A stretch of DNA of 64,000 nt from Thysanoteuthis rhombus (Eukaryota > Mollusca > Cephalopoda > Oegopsida > Thysanoteuthidae). The stretch lies in NCBI GenBank assembly GCA_963457665.1, contig OY735211.1, positions 39,392,287 through 39,456,286 of the forward strand, written 5' to 3'. Below the pieces are notes generated by a model. The model was not told the DNA's origin and ran no database searches. It worked only from the letters and a program-made list of their open reading frames with translations. Positions 39,001-53,099 of the stretch are shown here, one piece after another; position 1 is the first letter of the stretch; the number at the start of each line of letters is the position of its first letter. Made by a program: the position numbers and the translations under genes.

Positions 39001-42000
39001 GATATTATTTGATAGAATAATCAAAAAACATGAAATTAATATACTTAGACTATAATCAGGTTTATCTGTATATCATATATGTAATTATCACTTTAATCTT
39101 ATTATAATTCACCAAATATCCATCAGTCTGTACAAGACAAACTACTGCAAAATCTACTCATCCAAGTCCCATGAAATTAGTGTGTAACAATATGACACCT
39201 AGGCAGGTTTTTAGCAAGTTAGCTTTTGAAAATCACTCCTCACTAATAGTGTTTATAATTAATGTATTAACTTAACATACATATTCAAAATTTTTTCATT
39301 TAACAATGAATTACATTGCATTTCATTAGGCTTTTATTTTCATTTTTGATGCAATGATTATTTACTTTTTATTTTGGATGTTTTAATGGGGATCAACTTG
39401 AAAACTCACTCGGAAAGAAATAGTTTTATACCAAAAACAAATGAATAATGCTGTCAAAAATTGAATATACAACATCAGTTTTTGAACCAAGTCTGTTCTT
39501 TTTATTATTAATGTTGTAAAAAGAATATTTGGTTGTTCTTTTTTTTAAAGTCACTTTCCCAAAACAAAATGTAACATAATAAGGTATTTTTTTAAGAAAA
39601 CAAGATGTTCAACAAATCTCATATTGCACAATTTATTGATTGTATAAATGTACCTTGAAAAATGCTGTTTTGATGAGCAGGAATTTGATGTAGTATGGTT
39701 AGTATATTGCTGTACAATTTAAGATGTAATTATACTGATGGTCCCTTTTTTCCAACAAATTACAAGAAATTTGGAAGTTATGCTGATTATATGGAGGGAA
39801 CTTTAATTTTTCACTTTTAGGGATCAAAATTGAGGAAACTTATACTAGTAACTTTAATTTTTTAAGGTTCAAAATCTAATTGCTTTTAATCAAAGCGAAG
39901 ATTTTTTCACTTTTATGGGTCATAAACTACGGGAAAACTTCTTTATCAATTTTAAGGGTCAAAATCCAGGTGGAGATTTTTCAATTTCAGGGGTTAAAAT
40001 CAAGGAGAAGATCTTTTCACTTGGAGGTCAAACGGATTCAGCCAAAACTCAAACATGATTCACCGATTTCATGTTCTGCCAGAATTTTCCTCCAGAGAAA
40101 AGAGGTATCAGCTTTTTATTTCATTATAACCCTTTCAAGACTAACCTATCCAGATGCTTAACACTTGAACTAAAATGTTTCAGTCAACTTTTAAAAGGGA
40201 TCCATGGGACATATATATCCTAGCAGTCATAGAAACTTACATACATATATATACATATGTCTGAAGAGACTTGAAAGGATTAATAGAGCCCTGAACAAAA
40301 ACATCAAATGATCTTTTTTTCCCTGCAGAATCATATGCCAATTGAGTTTTCAGCAAATTTTCCATAAATAATTCAAATATTTTAATCAAAAAATATTTTT
40401 TTCCTTTTAAATTATCACAGGTGAAGCATTTTCCTCTATTTTTATTGATTAAAAATCATATTGAAAAAAATGATATCTCTCTAATGCTATTCAGATACTG
40501 GAAAAACAATCCAAATCAATGATTTTACAGGACATGGGATTGAAATCGCTCTCATATCTTACCTGCTGTGCAAGCTGATAGAGTCGTTCTAACTCCATTG
40601 GTGAACAGTCTTTTCTTGTTGCCACTTTCACCTGACCACTGTCACCATAGAAATTTTCTGAGTTGGGATGGAATAGGACCATGAGTTGTCGTATGCTATA
40701 AGTTGTTACACCCATTGCTTTCTCAAAGCTATCCACTGTTATCTGCCACATGCTTTCTGTAAATGAAGGGCCTGCTGCTAATGAAACATGCCTGGAAAAA
40801 AGACAGGAGATATCATTAACTTTCAAATTCATATAAAAGAATTTGAATGTTATTGTAAAGGAGAATAATTACTCATCTAAGCTTTTCCCTATCACCTTTT
40901 GGTAATTTAAAAAAAAAAAAACTTTCTATTCTATTCACAGAAGAGTTTTGTTATTTTTTATTCCAATCACTGAAGAATTCTGACAATTAGGAGAGGTTTC
41001 AAACAGTTCATGAAATTAAGAGTTGATATCATGATGTTTATTCATTTGCCAATGTCATCAAATGGAGAGTTTTGAAGCCTATCAGACATTGAAAGGGAGT
41101 TCATTTTTTTTCAAAGTTGGAATAGAGAGAACTATGGGTGTAAAAGGGCTCTCTATAATAAAATTAGCCAGGGAAAGATTTCTCATAAATACATAACTAA
41201 TGCATTACATTAATTACATCAAGTCTTTAGCTGCAAACATACATCTAAACTAACATGAAATCTGGATAGGTGATACTATGATGCCATAGTATCACCTATC
41301 CAGATTTCAGTTGAAGTTGGCATTATCATGGAGAGGCATAAAAAGTGTTTGGTATCAACAGTTGGGCATGGTGATGGAAACATCATGATCTGGGGTTGTA
41401 TGAGCTCTATTGAGCTGCATTTCATTGGGGGAATTGTGAATACTGAAGGTTACATCAATATATTGAAAGTAAACATTTTGCCTCCACTCAAACACCTGGA
41501 AAGAAGCATGTAAATCATCTAAAACACTCTGCTAAAAAAACAACAGAGTATCTGAAGCAGTGAATGGTAGAAGTGTTCAATTGGCCTAGCACGAGACTGG
41601 ATTCAAATCCAATATAGCACTATGTACTTGAACGGAAAGTAGAAAAATGACAACCATCCAACAAGACAGAATTGAAAGACTGTATACTGTTGGAGTGGAA
41701 AAACATTCTAGTAACTGTTTGTACAAATCTAGTGAGGTCAATGTTATCAAGACTACAAGCAGAAGCAGAAAATAAAGATGGCCATACCACATAGATTTTA
41801 GATAACTTCTTTCAGAGTGGTTTTAATTTTATAATGCTTCACTAGAAATGATAAAATCCTGATATGCTTAGTTTAAAAAAAACAAAACTTTTTATAAAAA
41901 ATTGGTAGGGGTGTACTTTCTATGAATATATATATATATATTATATATAAAAAGTAAGAGAATAATGTCTAAAGTGAAGGATTTATTAATGTAATTGTAT

Positions 42001-45000
42001 TTTTTGCAGATTCAATATTGAGATATACTTTGTTATTTTTGGAGATTTTTGAGCCCTAAACAGCAGTGATGTCTACCCAGGAAGTTGGACTAATTTTCAA
42101 GTATGATTTTGAATACTTTTAATGCTGCTGATGATGTCAGCAAAGCACTTGGAATGAACATTACTACAGTGCAAACCGTTTGGCATTGGTTCAATAGATT
42201 TAGGTCCAGAAATATGGATACCAATGAAAAACCTTGAGGAAGGCCCAAACAAGTTCTTCATAACAAAAATTATCAACAGCAGTGGGCAATAACCCAAAAG
42301 CAATGGTTTGAGCAACTTTTAGAGACTTAAAGACTCCAACTATGTTACAACATCTCAATGTAATCGGAAAGGTTAAAAATTTGAAAAAAAGGATAGGTCT
42401 ATATGAACAAAATCAAACGTTCCATGACAGCCTGGATTCAATGCCTCTCAGCTGACTGTATATAAGACTGGAGAAATGGGATATGAAGTTTTGCAGCATC
42501 CTCCATATTCACCTGACATTTCTCTTACAGATTGTTAACTTTTCAAGTATTTTCAACTTCATATCAGTTTTATATATACTGCAATACTTGTGAGATATTA
42601 TATATAAACTCTTATTTGAAATGAGCACCTGTTATTACATGGTGAATGTACCATCTGGCCTAGACAACATAAATAGAATTAACAATTAAAGAAGATGGGC
42701 TGCTGCAGGAATTGAACCTATTCAATATATGTGATTAATAGAGACATGCTTGGTTAAGTGTATTGACAAGGAAGGAGATTATATCAAAAAATAAATACTT
42801 GGGTAAAATAAATATTTAGTCATCATTTATTGATATACTGTTGTGTGCAGATATCTTTTAAATTTTTGTGATTTTATTTCAATCATAATTGTAGATCAGC
42901 CTAAATCCTATATCCATTACATGAATTTGCACAATGTTCTTAGAGCATCAAGACTATTACCAAAAAATAATTACTATTTTTTGTAGATAGGAACAGATAT
43001 ACTGTTTTTCAAGTATGAAATACATTGTTTTGCACAGCAAGCATCATATGCAAACAATATAAACAATATCATTATATCTATAATTTTTAATCGAATTGAT
43101 GGGTTTAAAATTTGTGGATACAACTTTTTTCCTACTATAATTTTGTTACTATTAAATCTGACGAAAATATTTACTTTCATTGGCCAAAATGATAGAAAAC
43201 AAATAAATAAAAAGCAACGTGAACTTTTATTTCAAGACTTAATTCTCACTGATATCAAGATAAAATAGAACCAAAATATTTAGTTTCAGACACACAGCAA
43301 ATAACAAAAATATTTTCCATTATTATACACCGATTTACTTGGACTAGGTGCACGTCTTGGTTGTTATAGTCACATTTTGTTACACCCTGTATGACAAGCA
43401 CAGTAGGTAACCTTCTGCAAATTTCTAAGTGAAACCTTTATTCAATCTGATTCTGAATAGATTGTTCTCATTCTACTGTCCATGCTCTAAGATTCTCGTA
43501 TCAATTATTTGTCCTAATGATGTCACTAGTCTGTCTCTTCCACTGAACCAGAATAAATTTTTTTTTTTCACTATCTAAGCCAGGGATTGAATTCATAGCC
43601 ACTAGGCAGCTGGCTAGATATTCTTAAACAATAGGTAAATTAGTGCATAATAATGATGATCCTTCATCTCAGAAATTCAGACAAAAACTATTTTCCAGTT
43701 AGACGCTTGCATGAGCTATTTTATATTTTTAGTTTTTAAAACTGTGGAACTCTGAAATTCCTAAATAATACCACTTGTGTATAAGTATTAATACATCAAT
43801 GTGTATTGTATGCGTTTACATCAAATGAGACATTCAGATTTATTAGAAGATGGCAGACGAGACCTGATACAAGAGCATCCAAGTCGAGAGATGGATTCGG
43901 CAGGCTGTGCTACACATTCAATGAGGACAATAAACAGTTCTCTCAACATTACTTCCATCATCTGGTGATATTGGGTTTCTTCTGAAAAATGAAAGAAAAA
44001 AAATTTAGAAATTGAATTTAAGATTTTCATTGCATTTAGTAAAATTCTTTCCAGTTTTTCTTTGAGATGTTTCAGTTCTTTGAATAGGCTATAAATTCAT
44101 ATGCAGAAAATCATATTTCTAAAATAACTAGCAAACCTTACACTTACAGTTGCCAGAGCAAACACTGTTCTGATTTTATGCATAATCTCTACTGAATTAG
44201 CAAAGTCAATGTTAGCCATAGTAATGAGGAATTATCACCTTTTGATAACCCATATTTTAGGCTAATATCTGCATATGAAATGAATAATTTGATACCATAA
44301 AATCATACTTTTTCAAAACTTTAAAATATGAACGAATGAATCTAGGATTAAAACAGATAATTAAATATAAGGATACACCCAAATTTTGAAAAAAGAAACA
44401 TAAATTTAAATTAAGCACATTTATCCTCTTGACCAATTATAGTCTGCATTTTTTTTTCCTCACTATATGAAGACATGGTAAGTTTATATAAGAAGTTTAT
44501 GCCTTGTCTACTGGTAAGTACCCACATTAGAGTTGCACCTACATTATGATACTCCAGCTCTACAATTTTCTGCAGCCAAGAAGTGGTTTTAACCAACAGT
44601 AACCATTAAAATGTGTAGTAAATTTTTCTAGATTAATTTTGGGAAGAATAACATCATTGATGCCAGGAAATAAAGTATATAATCAAGACTATTTTTTGTT
44701 CCAGCTGAATTCAAATATAAAGTATCCTATTATGATATCAGAAGGATCAGACCTCAGTGAAAACATACCTAGCAGACACTGATTTTTGATATAAATTCAT
44801 CTCATAAATTCATACTAATTTTTTGAAGTTATCAATGTGAACAACTGATTAAAATCAACCCCGACTTTACTTTCAGGTAATTTTTGTTCAAAATTATATT
44901 GATAAAAGAACTATTATTTCTTATTCTTTTTATAGAAGAGTTCCACTAAAGAATCTTGAGATGTTCCTACAAAGATGTTAGCATAAAAAAAATGTTGAAT

Positions 45001-48000
45001 TTTTTAAACAGCTGGAAATGGGTAATGATGTATTTAATGCTTGAAAACCCTTGTTTTGACAAGCTAACACATATGGTGAACATAAATCTTAGCGCAAGTG
45101 AACAATTTCTTTCAATGGTAGATGCCTTAGCCATTTAAGGAAGCATCACTTCATTTGGATTTTCAATTACTAGATGTTTTGATTCTACTGATTTGCCACA
45201 TATACCAAAAACTTTGGTTTCAAGAGTTGCACTGAAAAAATCATGGTGAAAGTTTCTTCTGTACATTTGATGATAATAAAGTTTGATATTTAAGCCTAAA
45301 ATCTGATTTCTCTTCATTCTCTGTGCTTTTGCTGCCTCAAGTCCTAAACTGAAAGTCATAGATTCTCTTGCCCATGCACTTTTGTTTAACTCAAAAAGTA
45401 CATAGCAGAATTGTAGTTTGTAGTAAGATCAATATTCCAACAGTTAGAATCATCCAATCTGTGATCCAAATTTACCCTGACACCCAAGAATTTTCCCCTA
45501 GTGGAAAAACTCAGCTCCAAGTTATCATAGATTCCAAAGGTATTGTAACATAATATATTCAACTACATGGCTTGACTACAGGTCATGGTGGTACATGTAA
45601 ATGTAATACATCAATATTCCAAATGGTCTGATGAAGGCAGAGCATGTAATCAGGTCCCATGATATATATTTACATTTGATTACATGACTTGAACAATGAA
45701 AACATTTTAAAAAATCAACCAGCTAGTCACAACAGAAAATTAACTAAGCAGAAGGAGTCAGAGATGAAGAGATTTTGCTTGAATCCTGCTGCCCAACTGC
45801 ACAGTCAAAGCTATTCAGATGAAATGGGTTCTTTGTTTGACTGAAAAAAACCTAATTCATTGTTCAATCTTTCAGTCTCTTTTTGAACCAACATTTCAGA
45901 TGAAGTGAGAACTCACAACCACAAGAATAGAAGTCAGAGTTGTATTTTGACAGTCTTAACCACTAGACGAAGAGAACTGACGTACTAAAATTGAGAGATT
46001 TACTATATAGGTACTGTATTGAACTTTTGAAATTATTACAATAATTTGTACCTCATTGCTCAACTGATGGGAAGTGCAGCTGGCCTAACGATTGATGGCA
46101 TGCAGAATGAAATCGGCGAGCTGAGTTCAAACTCTACCAGGGACAGTTAGTGTTCACGGCACACTGATGCCCTTGGGAAAGATATGAATCCACTTCTCTC
46201 CCGAGCTATGGTAAAATAGCAAGGCAATTGGAGCTCTTTAGCCCTGTAAGGTAATCTATCTTGGGTGTCAGGCTAGCATCCTAATCAGGTAAAAACTCAC
46301 AACTGGTACAAAGACTGAGTCACATGACAAAGGAGCAGCTGAGCTGAGCTTGACTGATGCATATTGTAATGAGAATAGAGGTATTTATATGCAATCCCAT
46401 GAGGACAATGTGAAGCATGTTCTTTTATAGTGTTGGGTAATCTGTATTCCTACCCAATAATGCACACCATTCAATGTTACAATTTATGGTCATTGCTATA
46501 GACATCAGGGTGTACCTCTACCTATCACAGTACAATGGGGTGTTTTTGTCTGGACTATGAATCCCTGGTCACTTGATCTCTAGTTTAATTTTAGCCCCCT
46601 ACATCTCAAGATGGGGCTAGGCTTAATTGTCAGTGGTGAACCACCTGGACTGGGTAGTGCTGGCCAGAAAATGGTAAGTTGTACAAATGTAATCTGTTAT
46701 TGCATAGGTATCTCATCTCTATCAAAATTAAAACTGTAATTCATTTACCGGCAAATCTGGTAATCAGCTGAACAACTAAATCTGTACTGAGTCCACAACA
46801 CTGTTTGAAATTTGCTGAGCCTGTATCACAAAATGTCTGATTCCGGAAACATCTTCTCAGCCAGTTCTGAAGTGTTGGTAATAGGAGGTTATTTACACAG
46901 TACATGGTGAATGAAGGACCTGATAAAAGAGAATAGCAGAAGTTTAGACACAGACACAAAAAAAAGAGTTTGAAACAAAACCAATATGAAAAAAAGTACA
47001 ACTTTGATTATCATAATACTTTTTTTTTTTAAAGTTTATCTCAATCCAAATCAAGAGCATATATTTTGTAAAATTGTTAGATGGTCAATTATCTAAAATT
47101 GGAAAAATAATTGAAAAAAAATCAAATATAGTGTTTATATAGTACAAACAGATTTTTAAGAAAATATTTGCAAGCATCAGGTCAATATCTTAACTACCAT
47201 ATATACTGGTCTTATAGTTTTGCACATATAGAATAAGAAGTTACATTTTTGATAAACTATACAAATATCAAGAAATTGTCTATAATTTTGAGAAAAGCCA
47301 TTATCAGTCCAAGAGTTAGTTGAACAACTGAACTCATTCCTTACATTCCTTCCTGTGCATTGTTACCATAGAATTTCACATGCTCGATTCTACAGCCTTT
47401 TCAATTGCAAAATCTGCAGGGAAAAGGTGAGCATCTTTTTTTCACAGAACCAGATGAACAGAAAATAGAAGCTAATATACTGATCGGTTTCAGTGCATTC
47501 CCAGCAATGCAAGCCACAGACATAAATATTCACAAACACCTGTGTAACATAAGTGATTCTAATTTATCACTGCCAACAAAGTTAGAGAGTTATATGTCTT
47601 CAGTTGCATCTATCTTCCATTTCATCTGTCTATCCATACAATATCTCCAAAGTATTCAATGAATTTCAATTATTTTTTGAATGAGAGATATTTTTCCAAT
47701 ACATTTATGTATACACTCATGACTGTCCACAAGATATCTCTAAAATCTTCAAATGAATTTCAATGAAATTGTGTGTTAGAGTGGACAGTAGGCTACAAAA
47801 GTAGTGATTAAATTTTTGAAACAGATTCACGCACAAATGTTTCCTCTACATTATGGTTATATGTCTACACTACATAAATGTGCCATAAAAGTTCATGCCA
47901 GTCCACAGGATATCTCACAAAAGTTCTCAGTGAATTTCAGTTAGATTTTGTGCAAGGGTGGGCAATAGGCTATGGAAATGATTCAATTTTTGTGAGGATC

Positions 48001-50690
48001 CCTGTGCAATAACCGTCAGCAGAGATAAGTACTATGAGTGCTTTCTAATTTATACAAGGGCGTGCTTTTCAGTTTTCTTTCTCAGTTGAGCAATGAAAAC
48101 CATTCTGTGCTGGAATGCCCCCAATTTCCATACCAATTTTTCCCCTGAAGAAACCTGTAGAGTAGATTGGCCGAAACATTATGGTAATAACACAACAAAA
48201 GTGTTCAACACCTAAACAACTCTTGGTAAGATATCAAACCTATCAAGATTTTCTCAGGCAAAGCACTCTGAATTTATAAAACCAAATCAAATGCCTAAGA
48301 GGGACTGATAACATCATTTTCTGTTTCTTACCTGGAATATCAGCAGTGTCTTTAAGCAGTTCAAATAACATATCCATAGTTTGAGGCTGGTAGTTACGAG
48401 GGCAAACAGATGTAGCACTGGCTAAGCCATCCAGTATAAGAAACCACACATGCAGTAATCCACATTGGTTATCTAGTGCATTTAGAGTGGGTGTCTTGTA
48501 CTGTTCCATCCCATGTTCTTGCTTTATTCCATCTTGGAAGCAAGTCTTCTCTGCTCCAGGTGTGGTGGCTGGCACCTCCAATCCAGAGTCTTGTGATGTA
48601 ATACTATTGTTATCTGTTGGAGTGCCTCCATCAGTCCTTACACCACCAAAGGTTGATGAGGTAACTGAGTACAAGGCACTATCTAAGACAAGGCTCTGAG
48701 AAAAACTGGGATTTCTTGAAAGCTGAGTAGGGGGCTGCCCACTTATAGAGGAGAAATTCTGCTTGAAAAGTTCGAAGTCCATGTTTGGAATATTTGGGTC
48801 TATTATTTCTTGTAGGAAACCGACTTGTATCCTAAGGAAATAAGAAAAATACAAAATTAGAGAACTGCTCAACTGAGATAAATACTGGCATATTAAAGAG
48901 ATTAAAAATATAATCATATGGTATTTGCTGTAATTAAAACAGAGGATGTTAGTATAAGAAACAAACCTTCAAGCTATATATAAGTGTGTAGAAAATCTGA
49001 CAAGATGATAGTAAAAATTGGCCATATGGAAATGTAGTAAGTGAGACTTGTTTCAATACATATCAAAATTATTTATGATTCCAAAGTGTTATATATGTTG
49101 AAATTATAATAACATTTTTTGAGAACTATCAGAACAAATCTCAATCTCTTCATTTCCATATTGTCAATTATTATTATTATGAATTATAAATATATCCATA
49201 TGCATGTTGTCTTAATGATGGAGAAGAATTTGGAATATTGTATAGTGATATATACCCTAAGGATCTGGAATTAAAGTGTAAACATAATGGAATGCAAGCA
49301 ACATTCCTAGATTTGGATATTAAAATTGAGGATGGAATGTTTGTCTATAAATTGTTTCATAAATAAGACTCATTTCTGTTCCATATTGTACTGATGCCAT
49401 TTAAAACAAGTAATATTCCATCTAATACATTTTATGGAACTATATTATTACAATATTTGAGAATAGCTACAAGTACTCATAGATTTATTGATTTTATAAC
49501 AAAAATTGTTTCTTTAGTTATAAGAATAGTCAATGAAAGCAGCCAAATTAGTAGGATTTTTTTAAAAAATCAATAAAACCATGACTAGATGTCCTGATCC
49601 TTTTATAACTTATCAGCTGGAACCATAAAGATATAATCATGAAAATTAAAGAATATATTAACAAGAGTATAAAAAAAGAATGAAGGAATAATGTATATCA
49701 AAATAAATTTGTAATAATGTTTGGGGAATTAAGTAACCAAAAGAGATGGATCCAGTCTTTGTCAATGTGAATGATCATTGTATTGACTAGAACTAGGGAA
49801 AGGGGAAAACATTAGGCTCTGGTCCATTTGTCTGACTGATATCTTGATAGAGAATCAACTAAAAAAAGTTTTTCTATGTAATTAGTATTCTTAAAGATGA
49901 TATTATAAGTTGGTTTGCATGTAGTCTGAGATTAAAACAAACACAACATATTTAATATTCACATGGGTGAACACTCAATAGAAGTGACACAAACAGCAAG
50001 TTACATTTGTCGTAATACTATCTGATCACTCATTGTTGAATATGCTTTTGGTTAATCTACATAAGCCCAGTTTAAAAAAATAATGATGTGTAGTGTAAAA
50101 TAACATCCATAAACAATGCATTATGATAATACTCTATATAAAATAAACTACATGTATGACATAAGCAATATATTTAAATCATAGCTAAAAGAGAGATGGT
50201 GTTTGATCAACACTGTTGGGGTGCCATGTTAATAAAACTGTTTGGTTTTAAAATCCCTGGAACAGTTACATGGTAAACAACTGATGATCTCAACAAGAGA
50301 ACATTCATACAAAGTACTATAATAACAAAGTATATGTAAAACAGGCAAAAAACACTGAAGAAAATTACATAAGGTATAAGTAACTGAAGTGACACAAAAT
50401 AATTTTTAAAAAAATCTTTTTTTTAATGTTTATTGTTTAAATCTTTCTAGACATGTATATATACACACACACACAGAGTGCCATCCAAATCTTTTGGAAA
50501 TTGGAACAGATCGAACAATCTGTTCATCTGTCAAATAACCCAGCATTTTTGCATGTTTCACTGGACATTTTATACTCCTCTCGGTATACCTATCTGAAGA
50601 AAAAAAGAACCTCATTTTCTATCAATTTTTTTGAGTAAGCTATCTCATACCCAAGTTCCTAGAACATTCAGGTAGTACCTCATGTATATA

Positions 50691-50744
<54 letters not shown>

Positions 50745-52314
50745 ACTTTAAACTAAGGTGAAAATTTTGAATAATTTCCTCATTATCTAGAATAAATTCA
50801 TTACTGTGAATATAAAAAATATATCTTAGAAAGTCTTGTGAAAAGAGAATATAAATGTATATATTTTGCGGCAAATATAAATTGATTTACCTGTGGGCGC
50901 CATGAAAGATTGGACATTGAGGCATATTCCACATTGAAGCAAGAATCTGACAGCATTGTTTCAAATAGTTGAGTGCAGGTAGACACAGGTTCTCCGTTCC
51001 ATCAGTAGAAGTGAAGTCACTGCCTGAATCTGAATCATCATCACTGACACATTCAAACTCTCCTACAGACAGAGAAAAAGCTTATTATTAAACATAAAGT
51101 AAAATTGTACAGTATTGCATTTTCTACCATTTCAAGGAACAAAGCTAATGATCATTATTGTCTTTTATAGACAAGACAGAAGAACTTATGTTTTCTTGCC
51201 TGCATCCTGACAAGACTGACAAGGTTATTAAAAAAGAGGAGAAAGTAAAATGACAAAAAAAAAAAAGAAAGAAATTAAGCAGATGAATTTATTTTAGAAT
51301 CTCATGATGCATAATACTAAAAACACAATTCAATATTCAAAATACTATAAAATTTTACTTGTTTTTTTCAATTTTGACAATTGCCAAAACTTCTGAAATG
51401 TAGTATCATTAACTGATTGATTATTTGAAATAGTATCCTCCTTATAGTTTTTCTTTTAAGCAAATGTAGTTCCCCTCCAAAAGATGGTCCATTTTCTTGA
51501 TGCTTAAAAGGATTGTTGTATCAAGTAACTTTACTCATTGCCATATCAGTTGCAGTAAAAATTATGCAGAATGTTAAAACATAGCCCTGTGGAGGAAAAT
51601 TGGATGTACTTCCATTTTTTCTAAAGATTGCAATCTATTTCCATTTGTAATTGAAACAGTAGATATAAAAATGCTACTCAAGAAAGGCCATATGTTTAAA
51701 AGTACTAAAAAATAAAAACAACATTAGTAATGTTTTAAATAAATATTTAAGGCTTCATGGAATGTGACATTCTGAACAAAATTGAGGAATTAGTACTTTA
51801 AAAGCAACAATGAAAATACAAATCCAACTTGAGTATCACATCACAAATAGTTTATAATAAAACTCAGTAGATTGTTTTGCCACAATATTACTATGTTAAT
51901 ACAAAGAATATTACCCAATGTCCTATAGTTTGCTTTAGTAGGCAAAAGTTTTCATGCACCCACCTGGTCCACGTACATACTTCAGAAGACAGAGTATACA
52001 ATCCACAGCAGCATTGGCAAACACAAGGATATTGTCAGTATTAAGAAACACTTCAAAGACATCAAGTACAGCAGCAATATGTCGTTGTCGAGCCTCATTC
52101 ACTTCTTCATTGAGGGTGTATTCTATCTTGACTGCTTGCAGTGCAGCAAATAAAGGCCTCCAACCAGACCTAATCTCAGCAGTACAAGCTTCTACAAGTT
52201 CACAAATAGAGCATACAACCTGAAAATGAAAGAAAAAAAAATGAAAAAATAAAAATAAAAAATGGAAGAAGAAGAAAAAAAAAAAACCCCAATGGAATCT
52301 AAAAGGAATAATAA

Positions 52315-52345
<31 letters not shown>

Positions 52346-53052
52346 TGAATACCCGGTATGACAGTAAAGAAGAGGCCCTCATAAGCACTACTTAATCAAT
52401 CATTAATTCTTATACCACATATTACTGTGTAGAGTTGTTGAATCATCTGATATACCAGGAAGATATCAGGAATAATGCCAAATGGAATTTTGAGAATATA
52501 AGACTAGTTTTTGGTGAATTCCAGTATAATATTGTAAGTTTTCGGATGAAGTAAACCAAAACAGAGAGTAATAATATATTATCAACTACATTCTAAATGA
52601 CTATTACTTCATCAGTAATGCTTGCCCACAGATAATTCTTTTTTCCTAATTTTCAAGGCATTTCTAAAGTAAAATTACTTCAGAGTGCTTTCTATAGTGA
52701 AATTGTTAGAAATGTATCGACATTATACATAGCCCTATCCTGCCAGATCAAGTTAACCATAGTAGCCAAAGGGTTAAAGTAAAGAGAGAAAATCTTTTTT
52801 TTCAAACCAAATCCTAGTTGGGCCCCCTAAATCTGCTCTACTTAAAATGCCTCATAGTTGTTCCTCCAATGAAACAACAAAAAACATTTAGTCATTGAGT
52901 CGGGGTTGGTTTCTATGAGTGTGCAGATGGCTTGTTAGGCCAATACACACCTGGATAGTTCTCTGGCAGTGTGGACACGGTAATTGGTAATTTGGGGTCC
53001 ACTGGTGCTAATTGCTCAGCTGATGCAATATTGCATTCCTGTTCTATATTGT

Positions 53053-53099
<47 letters not shown>

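Noticed and set aside
44411-45553. Cluster of short open frames on both strands in intron 9
   Set aside because: Each is about 60-75 codons, mutually overlapping in position, without recognisable motifs or fitting splice phases; the ARFGEF3 phase chain needs no exon here.
51954-52223. Plus-strand 89-codon frame over ARFGEF3 exon 6
   Set aside because: Antisense shadow of a well-conserved exon. The same applies to the plus-strand frames at 33431-33676, 48487-48699 and 58532-58864.
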